DNA of 35,717 nt, from positions 1 through 35,717 of the forward strand of contig NZ_BCYZ01000047.1 in assembly GCF_001598455.1 (NCBI RefSeq), read 5' to 3'. The stretch comes from Sphingomonas pruni NBRC 15498. GTDB lineage: Bacteria; Pseudomonadota; Alphaproteobacteria; Sphingomonadales; Sphingomonadaceae. Below are positions 24,762-33,062 of the stretch, in pieces; position 1 is the first letter of the stretch, and each line of letters starts with the position of its first letter. The notes beneath the pieces were generated by a model. That model was given only the letters and a program-made list of their open reading frames with translations, did no database searches and had not been told where the DNA came from. Made by a program: the position numbers and the translations under genes.

Positions 24762-26051
24762 GTGTCTCAGCGACTGCGGTTCTGGTTCTGCTCCCTCGGT
24801 GTGGTGATGCTGCTCCTGGTCGTGGCGATGCTCGCGGTTGGCGGCCGCCCGGACCCGGTCGGTCCGGCGAAGGTGCTGGACGGGTCATGGCGCTTCCATC
24901 CCGGCGACGATCCGCGCTGGGCCGATGCAAGGACCGACGATAGCAGCTGGGATCGGATCGATCTGGTTTCCTTGCCGAGCAATCACGATTTCGATGTCGG
25001 CCTTCCGGGCTACCTCGCGGGCTGGCACGCGCGCGGACATCCCGATCTCGAGGGCTATGGCTGGTATCGCCGCCATGTCACCTTGCCGGCGCATGGCGAC
25101 TGGACGTTGCTCGGCCCGACGATGGTCGATGACGGTTACGAGATGTTCTGGAACGGCAAGCCGATCGGCGGCATCGGCAGGCGGGGCGATCACCCCAAGG
25201 TGGTCGGCGCCCGACCCTATTTGGTCCGGCTTCCGCCATCGGCGGTCGAGCATTCCGGCGTGTTGGCGATAAGAGCCTTCATGCAGCCGGGATTGGGCCG
25301 GGACGACCAGAGCGGCGGACTCCGGAGCGCCCCCACCCTCGCCGCCGGCGCGTTCGGCGACACATTGTACCGCGCCCAATGGCGACGAACCATTGCCGGC
25401 TATATCGTCGAACTGGCGCTGCCGATCATGATGTTCCTGCTTGCCGGGATAGCGCTCGTCATGGCTCGGTCGACCGCCAGACCGGGCTTTGCCCGATGGC
25501 TGGCGGTCGCACTCGTGGCAACCGCTTGTCTCAGGCTGGGGAATGCCGCGGCCGCCTGGACCGACCTGATAGGTATTTCGACCCTGGATCGGCAGAATGC
25601 CATCCTGCTGTCGCCGCTCGCCATGCTGGCATGGACGGCTGCGTGGAACGACTGGGCGGAAGGGCGCGACCGGCGCGTCGTCTTGCTGATCGCCATCGCG
25701 GCTTGGGCGTTAAGGGTCGTTGCAGCCGTCACTCACGCAGATGCGTTGGTGTCTGTCGGCCGCGCCGTCTTCGCTGTCTTGTTCGTGGTTATCGCGTTGC
25801 GGATCATTGTGCGCGGCGAACGCAGATTGCTGGCGCTCGCAACGATGGCCGTTATTGCGACCGCGCTGTTCATCAACGAGCTTTCCCGGTTGGGCATTCC
25901 CACCATCTGGTTCCCGTTCAACATCGGCGTGACGCTCACCCAATATGCCTATGCGTTGGCGCTCCCGCTGCTTTCCCTTGCGCTCGCTCCGGCCAGCAAC
26001 GACGCCGGCGGGCGGGACATGCGCGGCGTCAAGGGAATAGCGACTGAATAG
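24762..26051 (+). CDS. Sensor-like membrane protein: extracytoplasmic beta-sandwich plus seven TM, no output domain
   Basis: 429 residues starting with GTG at 24762, preceded by AGGGGA. An N-terminal membrane anchor (about 8-27) leads to a domain of some 180 residues with the WRFHPGDDPRWADARTDDSSW and GYGWYRRHVTLPAHG pattern known from the galactose-binding/jelly-roll folds in beta-galactosidases and 7TMR-DISM receptors (each shown in part). Seven hydrophobic segments follow from about 210 to 410. Relatives normally end in a histidine kinase, GGDEF or phosphatase domain. Here the chain stops about 17 residues after the last segment, with no output domain and no other gene to provide one. It may signal through a partner, act as a transporter-like receptor, or be a lost sensor. 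It is divergent from the CGNR gene and its 3' end overlaps pdxH by 23 bases. Confidence 0.75.
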   Translation: MSQRLRFWFCSLGVVMLLLVVAMLAVGGRPDPVGPAKVLDGSWRFHPGDDPRWADARTDDSSWDRIDLVSLPSNHDFDVGLPGYLAGWHARGHPDLEGYGWYRRHVTLPAHGDWTLLGPTMVDDGYEMFWNGKPIGGIGRRGDHPKVVGARPYLVRLPPSAVEHSGVLAIRAFMQPGLGRDDQSGGLRSAPTLAAGAFGDTLYRAQWRRTIAGYIVELALPIMMFLLAGIALVMARSTARPGFARWLAVALVATACLRLGNAAAAWTDLIGISTLDRQNAILLSPLAMLAWTAAWNDWAEGRDRRVVLLIAIAAWALRVVAAVTHADALVSVGRAVFAVLFVVIALRIIVRGERRLLALATMAVIATALFINELSRLGIPTIWFPFNIGVTLTQYAYALALPLLSLALAPASNDAGGRDMRGVKGIATE

Positions 26052-26604
26052 TCCATTCGTCGTCGCGACGACGACATTCCTGTCGCTCGTGCAATCGCGC
26101 CACGCCGTCCGACCAGAATTCGATCACCGTCGGATGCATCACATAGCCGCCCCAGAAAGGCGGTCGGGCTACCTCTCGCCCGCCGAAGCGCTCGGCATGT
26201 GCCGCGATCCGGGCGACCAGGGTGTCACCGTCGGGCAGCGGCTCGGACTGGCGTGACGCCCAGGCGCCGATCTGCGAGTCCCGGTCGCGCGAGGCGAAAT
26301 AGGCGTCGCTGCGTTCGCTGCTGGTCGCGGTCACCGGCCCCTCGATCCGCAACTGGCGGCCCAGCCGGGGCCAGAACAGGCAGATAGCAGCATCCGGACG
26401 ATCGGCGAGGTCGCGAGCCTTGCGGCTGGCGCGGTTGGTGAAGAATTCCACGCCGTGCCGATCATGCCGCTTGAGCAACACGATCCTGGATGATGGCCGT
26501 CCATCGCGATCCGCTGTCGCCAACGCGGCGGCGTTGTAAAAGACGGGATCGCTCGCCGCGGCATCGGCGAACCATCGCTCGAGCGTCGGCCAGGGTTCAG
26601 TCAT
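26029..26604 (-). CDS. pdxH: Pyridoxine/pyridoxamine 5'-phosphate oxidase
   Basis: FMN enzyme that oxidises pyridoxine- or pyridoxamine-5'-phosphate to pyridoxal-5'-phosphate. 191 residues, somewhat shorter than the E. coli enzyme (218), mainly at the N-terminus. FMN and substrate motifs are SSRIVLLKRHD (R-x-V-L-L-K), EFFTNRASRKARDL, FWPRLGRQLRIEG, ASRDRDSQIGAWASRQS, WGGYVMHPTVIEFW and RLHER. The start is the ATG at 26604, overlapping the stop of the hydroxylase gene upstream by 8 bases. The longer frame to 26763 is inside that gene. The C-terminus is WTIQSLFP, a little off the usual W-x-x-x-R-L-x-P but in the expected place. It overlaps the convergent 7TM gene at its 3' end. Confidence 0.93.
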   Translation of the reverse strand: MTEPWPTLERWFADAAASDPVFYNAAALATADRDGRPSSRIVLLKRHDRHGVEFFTNRASRKARDLADRPDAAICLFWPRLGRQLRIEGPVTATSSERSDAYFASRDRDSQIGAWASRQSEPLPDGDTLVARIAAHAERFGGREVARPPFWGGYVMHPTVIEFWSDGVARLHERQECRRRDDEWTIQSLFP

Positions 26605-27370
26605 GGGTACGGGCCCGATATCTCGGGTGACCGGCGGCGACTCCGCCCGACCGGCGCGCGACCCATGGATAACGACGCGCCATCCTGTCGTCATAGCCCA
26701 GGTTGAATACCGTGGCGCTTTTGGCGGGACGCTGCGGCCGCGTGTAATAGGTCTGGAAGACATGGTCCCAGACGAAATTGGTGATGCCGAAATTGCCGCG
26801 TTCGTCGTGGAAATGATGCTCGAGATGCCGCGCCTTCATCACTGCCAGAAACCGCAGCCGCGGTTTGTACGACAGATGCTGGATGCAATGCGCGAATTCG
26901 TAGAAGCACGTGACGAGCAGGCCGGTGGCAAATCCGGCGGCAGCCCCGCCCACCCCTCCGATCAGCCATCCGGGCAAGGCGGCGACCAGCAATAAGGTCG
27001 GGAGCGTCGTGTAAAGCGCGCCGAACAGCACTTCGAGATGATTTGGGTCCTGGTGGTGATCGTAATGGATGCGCTTCCATGCCGGAGCCAGGAACGGCAC
27101 CTTGAACATCCAGTTGCTGTGCAGCACCCAGCGATGGAGCGAATACCAGACCAGCGGATAGGCCAAAACGATCAGCGCGACCGTCGCAGCGGTCTGGATC
27201 GGCGACGCCGGCCGATAGGCGTAAAGGCACACCATCGCCGCCGCCAACAGCAGATACGTCACGATCGCATAATGGCGGAAATAGGCCCCGGCGAGATCGC
27301 GCAACGTCATGCGATCGAGATAGTGTGATCGGCGCCAGAACGGCGTGGCGAGCATTTCGTCGGACTGCAT
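26597..27370 (-). CDS. Fatty acid hydroxylase / sterol desaturase-family membrane enzyme
   Basis: 257 residues, inner membrane, four or so hydrophobic segments. The di-iron histidine clusters of the family are all present: HRWVLH (79-84), HYDHH (102-106), H161 with H165 (HCIQH), and HLEHHFHDE (182-190). The fold hydroxylates or desaturates fatty acyl chains with O2. In sphingomonads a 2-hydroxylated acyl chain on sphingolipid is an attractive substrate, but this is inference; carotenoid or other lipid hydroxylation fits too. The ribosome binding site before 27370 is weak and the ATG at 27355 is an alternative start. It overlaps pdxH by 8 bases. Its promoter side faces ccoN and the FNR-type box at 27473. 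Confidence 0.85.
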   Translation of the reverse strand: MQSDEMLATPFWRRSHYLDRMTLRDLAGAYFRHYAIVTYLLLAAAMVCLYAYRPASPIQTAATVALIVLAYPLVWYSLHRWVLHSNWMFKVPFLAPAWKRIHYDHHQDPNHLEVLFGALYTTLPTLLLVAALPGWLIGGVGGAAAGFATGLLVTCFYEFAHCIQHLSYKPRLRFLAVMKARHLEHHFHDERGNFGITNFVWDHVFQTYYTRPQRPAKSATVFNLGYDDRMARRYPWVARRSGGVAAGHPRYRARTHD

Positions 27371-27472
27371 GGCGGGTGGTGCCTCGGCTGATGGAAAGTG
27401 ACGAGGCGACCGATTGCCCCTTCTGACGCCTCGTCACGAAAGGCCATTAGCCCCCCGCCCCACGGGCTGGAT

Positions 27473-27486
27473 TTGATCGCGGTCAA
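27473..27486 (+). promoter_or_regulatory. FNR/FixK-type binding site upstream of ccoN
   Basis: TTGATCGCGGTCAA matches the FNR/FixK/Anr consensus TTGAT-N4-ATCAA with one difference in the second half. It lies about 115 bases before the ccoN start, in the gap between ccoN and the divergent hydroxylase gene, and is the expected oxygen-responsive site for a cbb3 oxidase operon. The -10 element is not clear by eye. It might also serve the divergent gene, whose start is about 105 bases away. Confidence 0.8.
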
Positions 27487-27594
27487 GGAAATCGCCGGCA
27501 TTGGCCGCCACCGCCCCCGTGGCGCCGGCAAGGCCTTGGGGAAACTACGCATAGAGCGGCGTTCACCCCCCCGGCTAAGCCGCCGCTTATCCCC

Positions 27595-29292
27595 ATGAAC
27601 CGGGGTGACAACGCATTTCAGGGGGTCGATTTGGACGACGTCGTGACCAGGGCCGGGGGCTGGCTCCTATTGATATTCCTGTGCGTGAGCGCAGCGGGCT
27701 TTGCGGCCGATACCGGCTTTGCCGTACACATGATGATCTGCGCCGCCGCGGCGACGATCGCGGCTTTCTATACGCTGCGGCAGGTCGGGCGCGAGCCCGA
27801 AGCGGCACGGCCCGACCGTTATTATGACGATGTGATACGCTGGGGCGTCATCGCGACCGTGTTCTGGGGCGTCGCCGGATTTCTGGTCGGCATCCTGATC
27901 GCGTCGCAGCTTTCCTGGCCGATCTTCAATCTCGGTCTCGAATATACGTCGTTCGGACGGCTGCGCCCGCTTCACACGTCCGCGGTGATCTTCGCGTTCG
28001 GCGGCAATGCGCTGATCGCGACCAGCTTCTACGTCGTGCAACGGACCTGCCGCGCGCGGCTGTTCGCCCCCGCCCTCGCTCGCTTCGTGTTCTGGGGATA
28101 CCAGCTGTTCATCGTCCTGGCGGCGACCGGCTACATGATGGGTATCACCGAGGGGCGCGAATATGCCGAGCCCGAATGGTATGTCGACATCTGGCTGACG
28201 ATCGTCTGGGTCAGCTACCTGGTGGTCTTCGTCGGCACGATCGTGAAGCGGTCCGAACCGCATATCTACGTCGCCAACTGGTTCTATCTCGGCTTCATCA
28301 TCACCGTGGCGATGCTGCACCTGGTGAACAACATCTCGGTGCCGCCGTCCTGGCTCGGTTCCAAATCCTATTCGGCCTTTTCGGGCGTCCAGGATGCGCT
28401 GACCCAATGGTGGTACGGCCATAACGCGGTCGGTTTCTTCCTGACCGCCGGCTTCCTGGGCATGATGTATTATTTCGTGCCCAAGCAGGCGGAGCGGCCG
28501 ATCTACAGCTACCGCTTGTCGATCGTTCACTTCTGGTCGCTGATCTTCCTCTACATCTGGGCCGGCCCGCACCACCTTCACTACACGGCGCTGCCCGATT
28601 GGGCGCAGACGCTCGGGATGGTGTTCTCGGTGATGCTGTGGATGCCGAGCTGGGGCGGCATGATCAACGGCCTGATGACGCTCAACGGCGCGTGGGACAA
28701 GATCCGCACCGACCCGATCATCCGCATGATGGTCTTCGCGCTCGCCTTCTACGGCATGTCGACCTTCGAAGGTCCGATGATGTCGGTGAAGAGCGTCAAC
28801 TCGCTTTCGCACTATACCAACTGGACCATCGGCCACGTCCATTCGGGCGCACTCGGCTGGAACGGCATGATCACCTTCGGCGCGATCTATTACATGACGC
28901 CGCGCCTGTGGGGCCGCGAGCGGCTCTATTCGCTCCGCATGGTCAATTGGCACTTCTGGTGCGCGACGCTCGGCATCGTCCTCTACGCGTCGTCGATGTG
29001 GGTCGCCGGCATCACCCAGGGACTGATGTGGCGCGAATATGGTGAGGACGGATACCTCGTCTATTCCTTCGCCGAGGTCGTGGCCGCGCTCCATCCCTAT
29101 TACGTGATCCGCACCGCGGGTGGCCTGCTCTACTTCGCCGGCGCGATCTTCATGGTGTGGAACGTCTGGATGACGATCGCCGGCAAGCTGCGCGACGAGG
29201 CGCCGATGACCACGGCCGCTTTCGATCCAGCCAAGGACCGCCCCGTCGTACCAGCGCGCACCGCCGCTCCTGTTCCTCTTGCCGCCGAGTAA
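27595..29292 (+). CDS. ccoN: cbb3-type cytochrome c oxidase subunit I
   Basis: Catalytic subunit of the high-affinity terminal oxidase in the inner membrane: it reduces O2 at a heme b3-CuB centre and pumps protons. 565 residues, about 12-14 TM segments. Key sites: [11 protein letters not shown] with H127 (low-spin heme), [11 protein letters not shown] with H276, [14 protein letters not shown] with H326/H327 (CuB), and [16 protein letters not shown] with H414 and H416 (heme ligands). The C-terminal 30 residues are a soluble alanine/proline-rich tail. The ATG at 27595 has no clear ribosome binding site. A TTG at 27631 in the same frame has AGGGGG five bases before it and could be the real start. 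It is followed by ccoO after six bases. Confidence 0.97.
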   Translation: MNRGDNAFQGVDLDDVVTRAGGWLLLIFLCVSAAGFAADTGFAVHMMICAAAATIAAFYTLRQVGREPEAARPDRYYDDVIRWGVIATVFWGVAGFLVGILIASQLSWPIFNLGLEYTSFGRLRPLHTSAVIFAFGGNALIATSFYVVQRTCRARLFAPALARFVFWGYQLFIVLAATGYMMGITEGREYAEPEWYVDIWLTIVWVSYLVVFVGTIVKRSEPHIYVANWFYLGFIITVAMLHLVNNISVPPSWLGSKSYSAFSGVQDALTQWWYGHNAVGFFLTAGFLGMMYYFVPKQAERPIYSYRLSIVHFWSLIFLYIWAGPHHLHYTALPDWAQTLGMVFSVMLWMPSWGGMINGLMTLNGAWDKIRTDPIIRMMVFALAFYGMSTFEGPMMSVKSVNSLSHYTNWTIGHVHSGALGWNGMITFGAIYYMTPRLWGRERLYSLRMVNWHFWCATLGIVLYASSMWVAGITQGLMWREYGEDGYLVYSFAEVVAALHPYYVIRTAGGLLYFAGAIFMVWNVWMTIAGKLRDEAPMTTAAFDPAKDRPVVPARTAAPVPLAAE

Positions 29293-29298
29293 GCAGCA

Positions 29299-30039
29299 AT
29301 GGCCATTTCATTCCTTCAGAAGCACAAGGTCATCGAGCGCAACGTCATGTTGCTGATGGTCTTTGCCCTGCTCGTCGTCGCGGTCGGCGGCATCGTCGAA
29401 ATCGCTCCTTTGTTCTGGATCAAGGAGACGGTGCCCAAGGTCGACGGCGTGCGGCCCTACACACCGCTCGAGCTCGCCGGGCGCAACATCTATATCCGCG
29501 AAGGCTGCTCGCTGTGCCACAGCCAGATGATCCGGCCGTTCCGCGACGAGGTCGAGCGCTACGGGCATTACAGCCTGGCGTCGGAGAGCATGTACGACCA
29601 CCCGTTCCTGTGGGGGTCGGAGCGTACCGGTCCGGACCTTGCTCGTGTCGGCGGACGCTATTCGGACGAATGGCATCGCCAGCATCTGACCGACCCGCGC
29701 TCGGTGGTGCCGGAATCGATCATGCCCGGTTACGCCTTCCTGGCGGACCGCAACCTGGAATTGCCGCATATCGACCGCGATCTGATGGCGCTGCGCGATG
29801 TCGGTGTTCCGTATAGCGACGACGACGTCAAAAAGGCGGTCGCCGACGTCCTGACCCAGGGCGACTTCTCCGACGGCGACAAGGCCGAACTCGCCAAGCG
29901 CTATCCCGGCGCGCAGTCGCGCGATTACGACGGCAATCCCGGTCGCCTGACCGAAATGGACGCCCTGATCGCCTATCTTCAGATGCTCGGCACCCAGGTC
30001 GACTTCAAGAAGGCGGCGGCACGGGAGACCGCCAAATGA
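29299..30039 (+). CDS. ccoO: cbb3-type oxidase subunit II, monoheme cytochrome c
   Basis: 246 residues, membrane-anchored by one N-terminal segment (about 15-38), with the rest in the periplasm. The heme c site is [10 protein letters not shown] (C70, C73, H74), and the distal methionine ligand is probably in SIMPGYAF, as usual in the family. It passes electrons to CcoN. Starts six bases after ccoN, and its stop overlaps the ccoQ start by ATGA. The C-terminal part ends in a lysine-rich tail. Nothing is missing compared with the family. Confidence 0.96.
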   Translation: MAISFLQKHKVIERNVMLLMVFALLVVAVGGIVEIAPLFWIKETVPKVDGVRPYTPLELAGRNIYIREGCSLCHSQMIRPFRDEVERYGHYSLASESMYDHPFLWGSERTGPDLARVGGRYSDEWHRQHLTDPRSVVPESIMPGYAFLADRNLELPHIDRDLMALRDVGVPYSDDDVKKAVADVLTQGDFSDGDKAELAKRYPGAQSRDYDGNPGRLTEMDALIAYLQMLGTQVDFKKAAARETAK

Positions 30040-30197
30040 GCTACGAAGCGCTCCGGCAATTCGCCGATAGTTGGGGTCTCGTGCTGATGGGCGTCGGCTT
30101 CGTCGCTTTCGTCGGCTGGGCCTTCCGCCCCAATTCCACCGCGGCCACGCGCCGCGCCGCCACCAGCATTTTCGAAGAGGATCAGGCCGATGGCTGA
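30036..30197 (+). CDS. ccoQ: cbb3 oxidase small subunit IV
   Basis: 53 residues, too short for most ORF lists. It starts [20 protein letters not shown], has a single membrane segment at about 14-30 ([17 protein letters not shown]), then a RPN...TRRA basic stretch and an acidic end (IFEEDQADG). This is the standard CcoQ pattern, one helix and a short cytoplasmic tail that stabilises the oxidase. Start and stop overlap neighbours: ATGA with ccoO and an 8-base overlap with ccoP, so it is translationally coupled on both sides. Confidence 0.9.
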   Translation: MSYEALRQFADSWGLVLMGVGFVAFVGWAFRPNSTAATRRAATSIFEEDQADG

Positions 30198-31110
30198 CAA
30201 TAAGCGCATCGACCAGGCGACCGGCACCAGCACGGTTGGTCACGAATGGGATGGGATCGAGGAACTCGATACGCCGATGCCAAGGTGGTGGCTGTACATC
30301 TTCTATGCCTGCATCGTGTTCGCGATCGGCTATTGCATCGCCTATCCGGCCTGGCCGCTATTGACCCGTGCTACACCGGGCGTGTTGGGCTGGACCAGCA
30401 AGGGCCAGTTGGAGGCGGAACTCACCGCCGATCAAAAGGCCAAGGCGGCAACGTTCGCGGCGATCGATCGCTTGCCGATCGAGGATATCGAGAAGAACCC
30501 GACGCTCAAGCAAGCCGCGATCGACGGCGGGCGTGCCGCGTTCCGCATCAATTGTTCGGCATGCCATGGATCGGGCGCAGCGGGCAGCAAGGGCTATCCC
30601 AACCTGAACGATGACGACTGGCTGTGGGGCGGCGACATCAAGTCGATCCAGCAGACCCTGCTCGACGGCGTACGCTTCCCCGGCGACGATGCTACCCGCA
30701 TGTCGCAAATGCCGGCCTTCGGTAAGGACGAGATCCTGAAGCCCGAAGAGGTGCAGGACGCCGTGTCCTATGTGCGCTTCATTTCTCACCAGGAAGCGAT
30801 GAGCCCCTCGGCCAAGCGCGGCAGCGCGATCTTCGCCAATAATTGCGCGGTCTGTCACGGCGCGAATGGCCGCGGCAACCGCGCCGTCGGGGCGCCGAAC
30901 CTGACCGACACAATCTGGCTCTATGGCGGCGATCGCGACACGCTGACCCAGACGGTGACCAATGCCCGCTATGGGATCATGCCGGCCTGGGGAAAAAGGC
31001 TCGACCCGGTAACGCTGAAGATGCTGGCGGTGTATGTCCATTCGCTGGGCGGCGGCGAGGCACTTCCGGCGCCGGCGGCCACGCCGGCTGCCACCGTCGC
31101 GGCCAAGTGA
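30190..31110 (+). CDS. ccoP: cbb3 oxidase subunit III, diheme cytochrome c
   Basis: 306 residues. The N-terminus is cytoplasmic, a single membrane segment covers about 33-55 (WWLYIFYACIVFAIGYCIAY in part), and two cytochrome c domains follow in the periplasm: NCSACHGSG (C122, C125, H126) and NCAVCHGANG (C219, C222, H223). Methionine ligands are in SQMPAFG and GIMPAWG. This is the usual CcoP design for taking electrons from soluble cytochrome c to CcoO/CcoN. The C-terminus is an alanine/proline tail. It is one base from the ccoG start. Confidence 0.97.
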   Translation: MADNKRIDQATGTSTVGHEWDGIEELDTPMPRWWLYIFYACIVFAIGYCIAYPAWPLLTRATPGVLGWTSKGQLEAELTADQKAKAATFAAIDRLPIEDIEKNPTLKQAAIDGGRAAFRINCSACHGSGAAGSKGYPNLNDDDWLWGGDIKSIQQTLLDGVRFPGDDATRMSQMPAFGKDEILKPEEVQDAVSYVRFISHQEAMSPSAKRGSAIFANNCAVCHGANGRGNRAVGAPNLTDTIWLYGGDRDTLTQTVTNARYGIMPAWGKRLDPVTLKMLAVYVHSLGGGEALPAPAATPAATVAAK

Positions 31111-31111
31111 G

Positions 31112-32599
31112 ATGGCGGACCCACGCGATCTGACCAACGGCGAAGAGAATTTCTTCGCTGCTCGTCGCAAGGTGTTTCCCAGGAAGATCGACGGCACGTT
31201 CCGCCGATTGAAATGGGCGGTGATGGCGGTCGCGCTGATCATCTATTACGTCACGCCGTGGCTGCGCTGGAACCGCGGCCCTTACGCCCCCGACCAGGCG
31301 GTGTTGGTCGACCTGGCGCATCGCCGCTTCTACATGTTCTCGATCGAGATCTGGCCGCACGAATTCTACTACGTGGCCGGACTGCTGATCATGGCGGCGA
31401 TCGGACTGTTCCTGGTGACGTCGGCGGTCGGGCGCGCGTGGTGCGGCTATGCCTGTCCGCAGACGGTGTGGACCGACCTGTTCGTTCATGTCGAGCGCAT
31501 GATCGAAGGGGATCGCAACGCGCAGATCCGCCTCGATCGCGCGCCTTGGGGGCCGGCCAAGATCGCCAAGCGAACGAGCAAGATCGTTCTGTGGTTGCTG
31601 ATCGCCGTTTCGACGGGCGGCGCCTGGGTCTTCTATTTCACCGACGCGCCTACCCTCGCCCGCGAACTCGTCAATGGCACCGCGCCGTTCGTCGCTTACG
31701 CGACGATCGGGGTCCTGACGTTCACTACCTTCACGCTCGGCGGGCTGATGCGCGAGCAGGTGTGCATCTATATGTGTCCATGGCCGCGCATCCAGGGCGC
31801 GATGATGGACGAGCGCACGCTCGCGGTGACCTACAAGAACTGGCGCGGCGAACCGCGCAGTCATGGCGTCAAGCGCGCGGCCGAAGCGCGCAGCGGCAAT
31901 GTCGTGCTGGCCGACCTCGCCAGCGGCGCGACACGGATCGGCGATTGCATCGACTGCAACGCGTGCGTCGCCGTCTGTCCGACCGGGATCGACATCCGCG
32001 AAGGACCGCAGATCGGCTGCATCACCTGCGGCCTGTGCATCGACGCGTGCGACGACGTGATGAAGCGGGTTGGACGTCCGCCGCGGCTGATCGGCTATAC
32101 GACCGAACTCGACGGACAGCTCGAGGCGGCAGGCAAGCCGGCATTGCCGCCGCTGCGCCGACTGCTGCGGCCGCGTACTTTGATCTATCTCACGGCCTGG
32201 TCTGCGGTCGGGCTCGCCATGCTCTTCTCGCTCGGCACGCGTACACGATTGACGGTCGAGGCGTTGCAGAACCGCAATCCGATGTGGGTGCGCCTATCCG
32301 ACGGCACCATCCGCAACAGCTATTCGATCAAGGTCCGTAATATGGAAGCGCGCCCGCGCACCGTCGAACTCGGCCTGCAAGGCCTTGATGCCGCCATCTG
32401 GACCGCGGACGGTTCGCGCCAGGGGGCGTCGCGCACGGTCCGGCTGACGGTGCCGGCTGATCAGGTGGCCAAGGTATCTTTGTTCGCGGCGGCGCCGGCG
32501 ACGGGCGACCAGCGCACGACGATCACCTTCACCGCGCATGCGCTCGACCGTGAGGGTGGTGCCGCGTCGGCGCCCAGTTTCTTCGAACGCCCGGAGTAG
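31112..32599 (+). CDS. ccoG: cbb3 oxidase accessory protein, ferredoxin-like copper reductase/assembly factor
   Basis: 495 residues from the ATG at 31112, one base after ccoP stops. The longer frame from 31034 is inside ccoP. Several membrane segments (about 38-55, 80-105, 150-175, 190-215, 345-365) surround a cytoplasmic 4Fe-4S region: DCIDCNACVAVCPTGIDI followed by GCITCGLCIDACDDVM, two cysteine clusters typical of FixG/CcoG/RdxA. WCGYACPQTVW and CIYMCPWPR add further cysteine pairs. The C-terminal third is a periplasmic immunoglobulin-like domain. By family knowledge CcoG reduces Cu(II) for delivery to CuB of CcoN. It leads into ccoH. Confidence 0.95.
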   Translation: MADPRDLTNGEENFFAARRKVFPRKIDGTFRRLKWAVMAVALIIYYVTPWLRWNRGPYAPDQAVLVDLAHRRFYMFSIEIWPHEFYYVAGLLIMAAIGLFLVTSAVGRAWCGYACPQTVWTDLFVHVERMIEGDRNAQIRLDRAPWGPAKIAKRTSKIVLWLLIAVSTGGAWVFYFTDAPTLARELVNGTAPFVAYATIGVLTFTTFTLGGLMREQVCIYMCPWPRIQGAMMDERTLAVTYKNWRGEPRSHGVKRAAEARSGNVVLADLASGATRIGDCIDCNACVAVCPTGIDIREGPQIGCITCGLCIDACDDVMKRVGRPPRLIGYTTELDGQLEAAGKPALPPLRRLLRPRTLIYLTAWSAVGLAMLFSLGTRTRLTVEALQNRNPMWVRLSDGTIRNSYSIKVRNMEARPRTVELGLQGLDAAIWTADGSRQGASRTVRLTVPADQVAKVSLFAAAPATGDQRTTITFTAHALDREGGAASAPSFFERPE

Positions 32600-32600
32600 G

Positions 32601-33062
32601 ATGATGACGACACGCTTCACCGGCTGGCATATGCTGGCGATCATGATCGGCTTCTTCGGCGTGGTGATCGGAGTCAATGCCGTTATGGCGACCGACGCGA
32701 TCCGGACGTTCGGCGGACTGGTCGTCGAAAATTCCTATGTCGCGACAACGCACTATAATCGCTGGCTCGCAGAGGGCCGCCAGCAGGAGCGCGAAGGCTG
32801 GCAGGCAACGCCGACGGCGGATGGCACCGGCGCGGTCTCTTTACGCCTGTCGCGTGCCGGCCAGGCGATCGACGGTGCCTCGGTCAGCATCGTCGCCAAC
32901 CACCCTGTCGGACTGGTGGCACAGCGTAGCCTTCGCCTGCGCCCCGTAGGTGGCGGCGTATATCGCTCCGACGGGCGGTTGCCGCGCGGGCGGTGGCTGG
33001 TCCGCATCGAGGTCAGCGCCGGTGCCCAGCGCGCGGCGTTCGACGACGAGATACGGGTATGA
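32601..33062 (+). CDS. ccoH: cbb3 oxidase assembly protein FixH/CcoH
   Basis: 153 residues. One N-terminal membrane segment (about 10-28, MLAIMIGFFGVVIGVNAVM in part), then a periplasmic domain with the family pattern ENSYVATTHYNRWLAEGR and a beta-rich end. CcoH stays attached to the oxidase and aids its maturation. There are two adjacent ATG codons at 32601 and 32604; the second has better spacing from GGAG (7 versus 4 bases), so the true start may be three bases downstream. Overlaps ccoI by ATGA. Confidence 0.9.
   Translation: MMTTRFTGWHMLAIMIGFFGVVIGVNAVMATDAIRTFGGLVVENSYVATTHYNRWLAEGRQQEREGWQATPTADGTGAVSLRLSRAGQAIDGASVSIVANHPVGLVAQRSLRLRPVGGGVYRSDGRLPRGRWLVRIEVSAGAQRAAFDDEIRV

Noticed and set aside
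24649..24930. N-terminal extension of the CGNR regulator
   Set aside because: It covers the inverted repeat and the start of the divergent 7TM gene and has no family similarity. The ATG at 24648 gives the usual family length.
27667..29094. 475-codon minus-strand frame inside ccoN
   Set aside because: Antisense shadow of ccoN, rich in D, H, R and E, with no recognisable domain.
32993..33058. Extended start for ccoI
   Set aside because: The extra 22 codons lie inside ccoH and are arginine-rich. The ATG at 33059 overlaps the ccoH stop as ATGA, in line with the other junctions.
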